Source: Ariolimax columbianus
Lineage: Eukaryota; Mollusca; Gastropoda; Stylommatophora; Arionidae
Assembly (NCBI GenBank): GCA_036924085.1
Contig: JAVGWX010000002.1
Span: forward strand, 47,836,916-47,900,915
DNA: 64,000 nucleotides
Direction of reading: 5' to 3'
Within the stretch, counting starts at the first letter, position 1, and every line of letters begins with the position of its first letter. Positions 63,798 to 64,000 of the stretch are shown in pieces. Position numbers and translations under genes: made by a program. Under the pieces are notes generated by a model, which saw nothing but the letters and a program-made list of their open reading frames with translations, did no database searches and was not told the DNA's origin.

Positions 63798-64000
63798 GTG
63801 AGTAGCAGCGTACGACACTTAGATATGTTAAGAGCATCACGAGATTACCGTAGAAGGAACGATAATTAAACAAAGAAGTTCATGTTTTATAAGGAATGAC
63901 AACACATAACATCGAAAGTGCCAAAGTCATCAAGATTAATGGTCAGATAATTTACTAAATTGCACATTTTTACCGTACTGATCTGGGAAATAACAATGAC
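63798..64000. other. Start of the next TRPC intron
   Basis: It begins with the strong donor gtgagt. The open frame runs on for about 23 codons without similarity, then stops. Confidence 0.6.

Noticed and set aside
63535..63627. Alternative start of exon 10 after tctcttgcag at 63534
   Set aside because: Exon 9 leaves a phase-1 overhang; from 63535 this phase meets TGA at once. The pyrimidine-rich acceptor at 63627 gives a clean join.

Overview
This window is animal nuclear DNA, best explained as part of one large intron-rich gene. Ten GT-AG-bounded coding segments on the + strand, at 4511-4678, 7897-8064, 22162-22291, 26164-26295, 29660-29816, 37750-37874, 40363-40547, 43976-44094, 48854-48945 and 63628-63797, join without a phase conflict into 482 codons. 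The joined product is the membrane core of a canonical TRP (TRPC-family) cation channel. It covers the linker helices after the ankyrin repeats, the pre-S1 segment, S1 to S6, the pore helix with its LFW motif, and the start of the region after S6. The N-terminal ankyrin exons should lie left of the window, and the TRP-box and C-terminal exons right of it.

About 97-98% of the window is therefore intron, with introns from 2.5 to 14.7 kb. They are full of decayed transposable elements and tandem arrays. I can support fragments of many non-LTR retrotransposons (several RT/RNase H types plus CR1-like 3' ends), a Penelope-like element with a GIY-YIG domain, one internally deleted mariner with both terminal inverted repeats, and a separate mariner fragment. 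There are also several tRNA-derived SINEs sharing a conserved core, and three dispersed repeat families that I call A, B and C. Tandem arrays (periods 22 to 64 bp, plus tri- and tetranucleotide tracts) cover roughly 11 kb, about 17%.

Organism: an invertebrate, most likely a lophotrochozoan and probably a mollusc. This is inferred from the channel's TRPC character with unusual loops, the element mix (CR1-like, RTE-like, I/Jockey-like, Penelope and mariner) and the SINE core. The species cannot be named from the sequence.

Layout: 1-4.5 kb holds LINE, SINE and family A/B fragments and a CATC-rich tract. From 4.5 to 8.1 kb are exons 1-2, with a LINE and a 27-bp array between them. From 8.1 to 22.2 kb is a large intron with a Penelope element, LINEs, a mariner fragment and arrays. 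From 22 to 30 kb are exons 3-5 among minisatellites, a LINE inserted in an older satellite, and an inverted pair of family B. From 30 to 44 kb are exons 6-8 with stacked LINEs and the 43-, 34-, 48- and 33-bp arrays. From 44 to 64 kb are exons 9-10 with an intron of 14.7 kb holding LINEs, the mariner and a 64-bp array carrying an E-box in nearly every unit.

Almost all open reading frames above 60 codons here are by-products of tandem arrays or fragments of retroelements. I found no prokaryotic-type system, CRISPR array, rRNA or functional tRNA gene. The most interesting signals are the complete phase-consistent channel core, including a 132-bp S1-S2 exon hidden in repeats, and a retroposon family whose 5' end has repeatedly expanded into different minisatellites.
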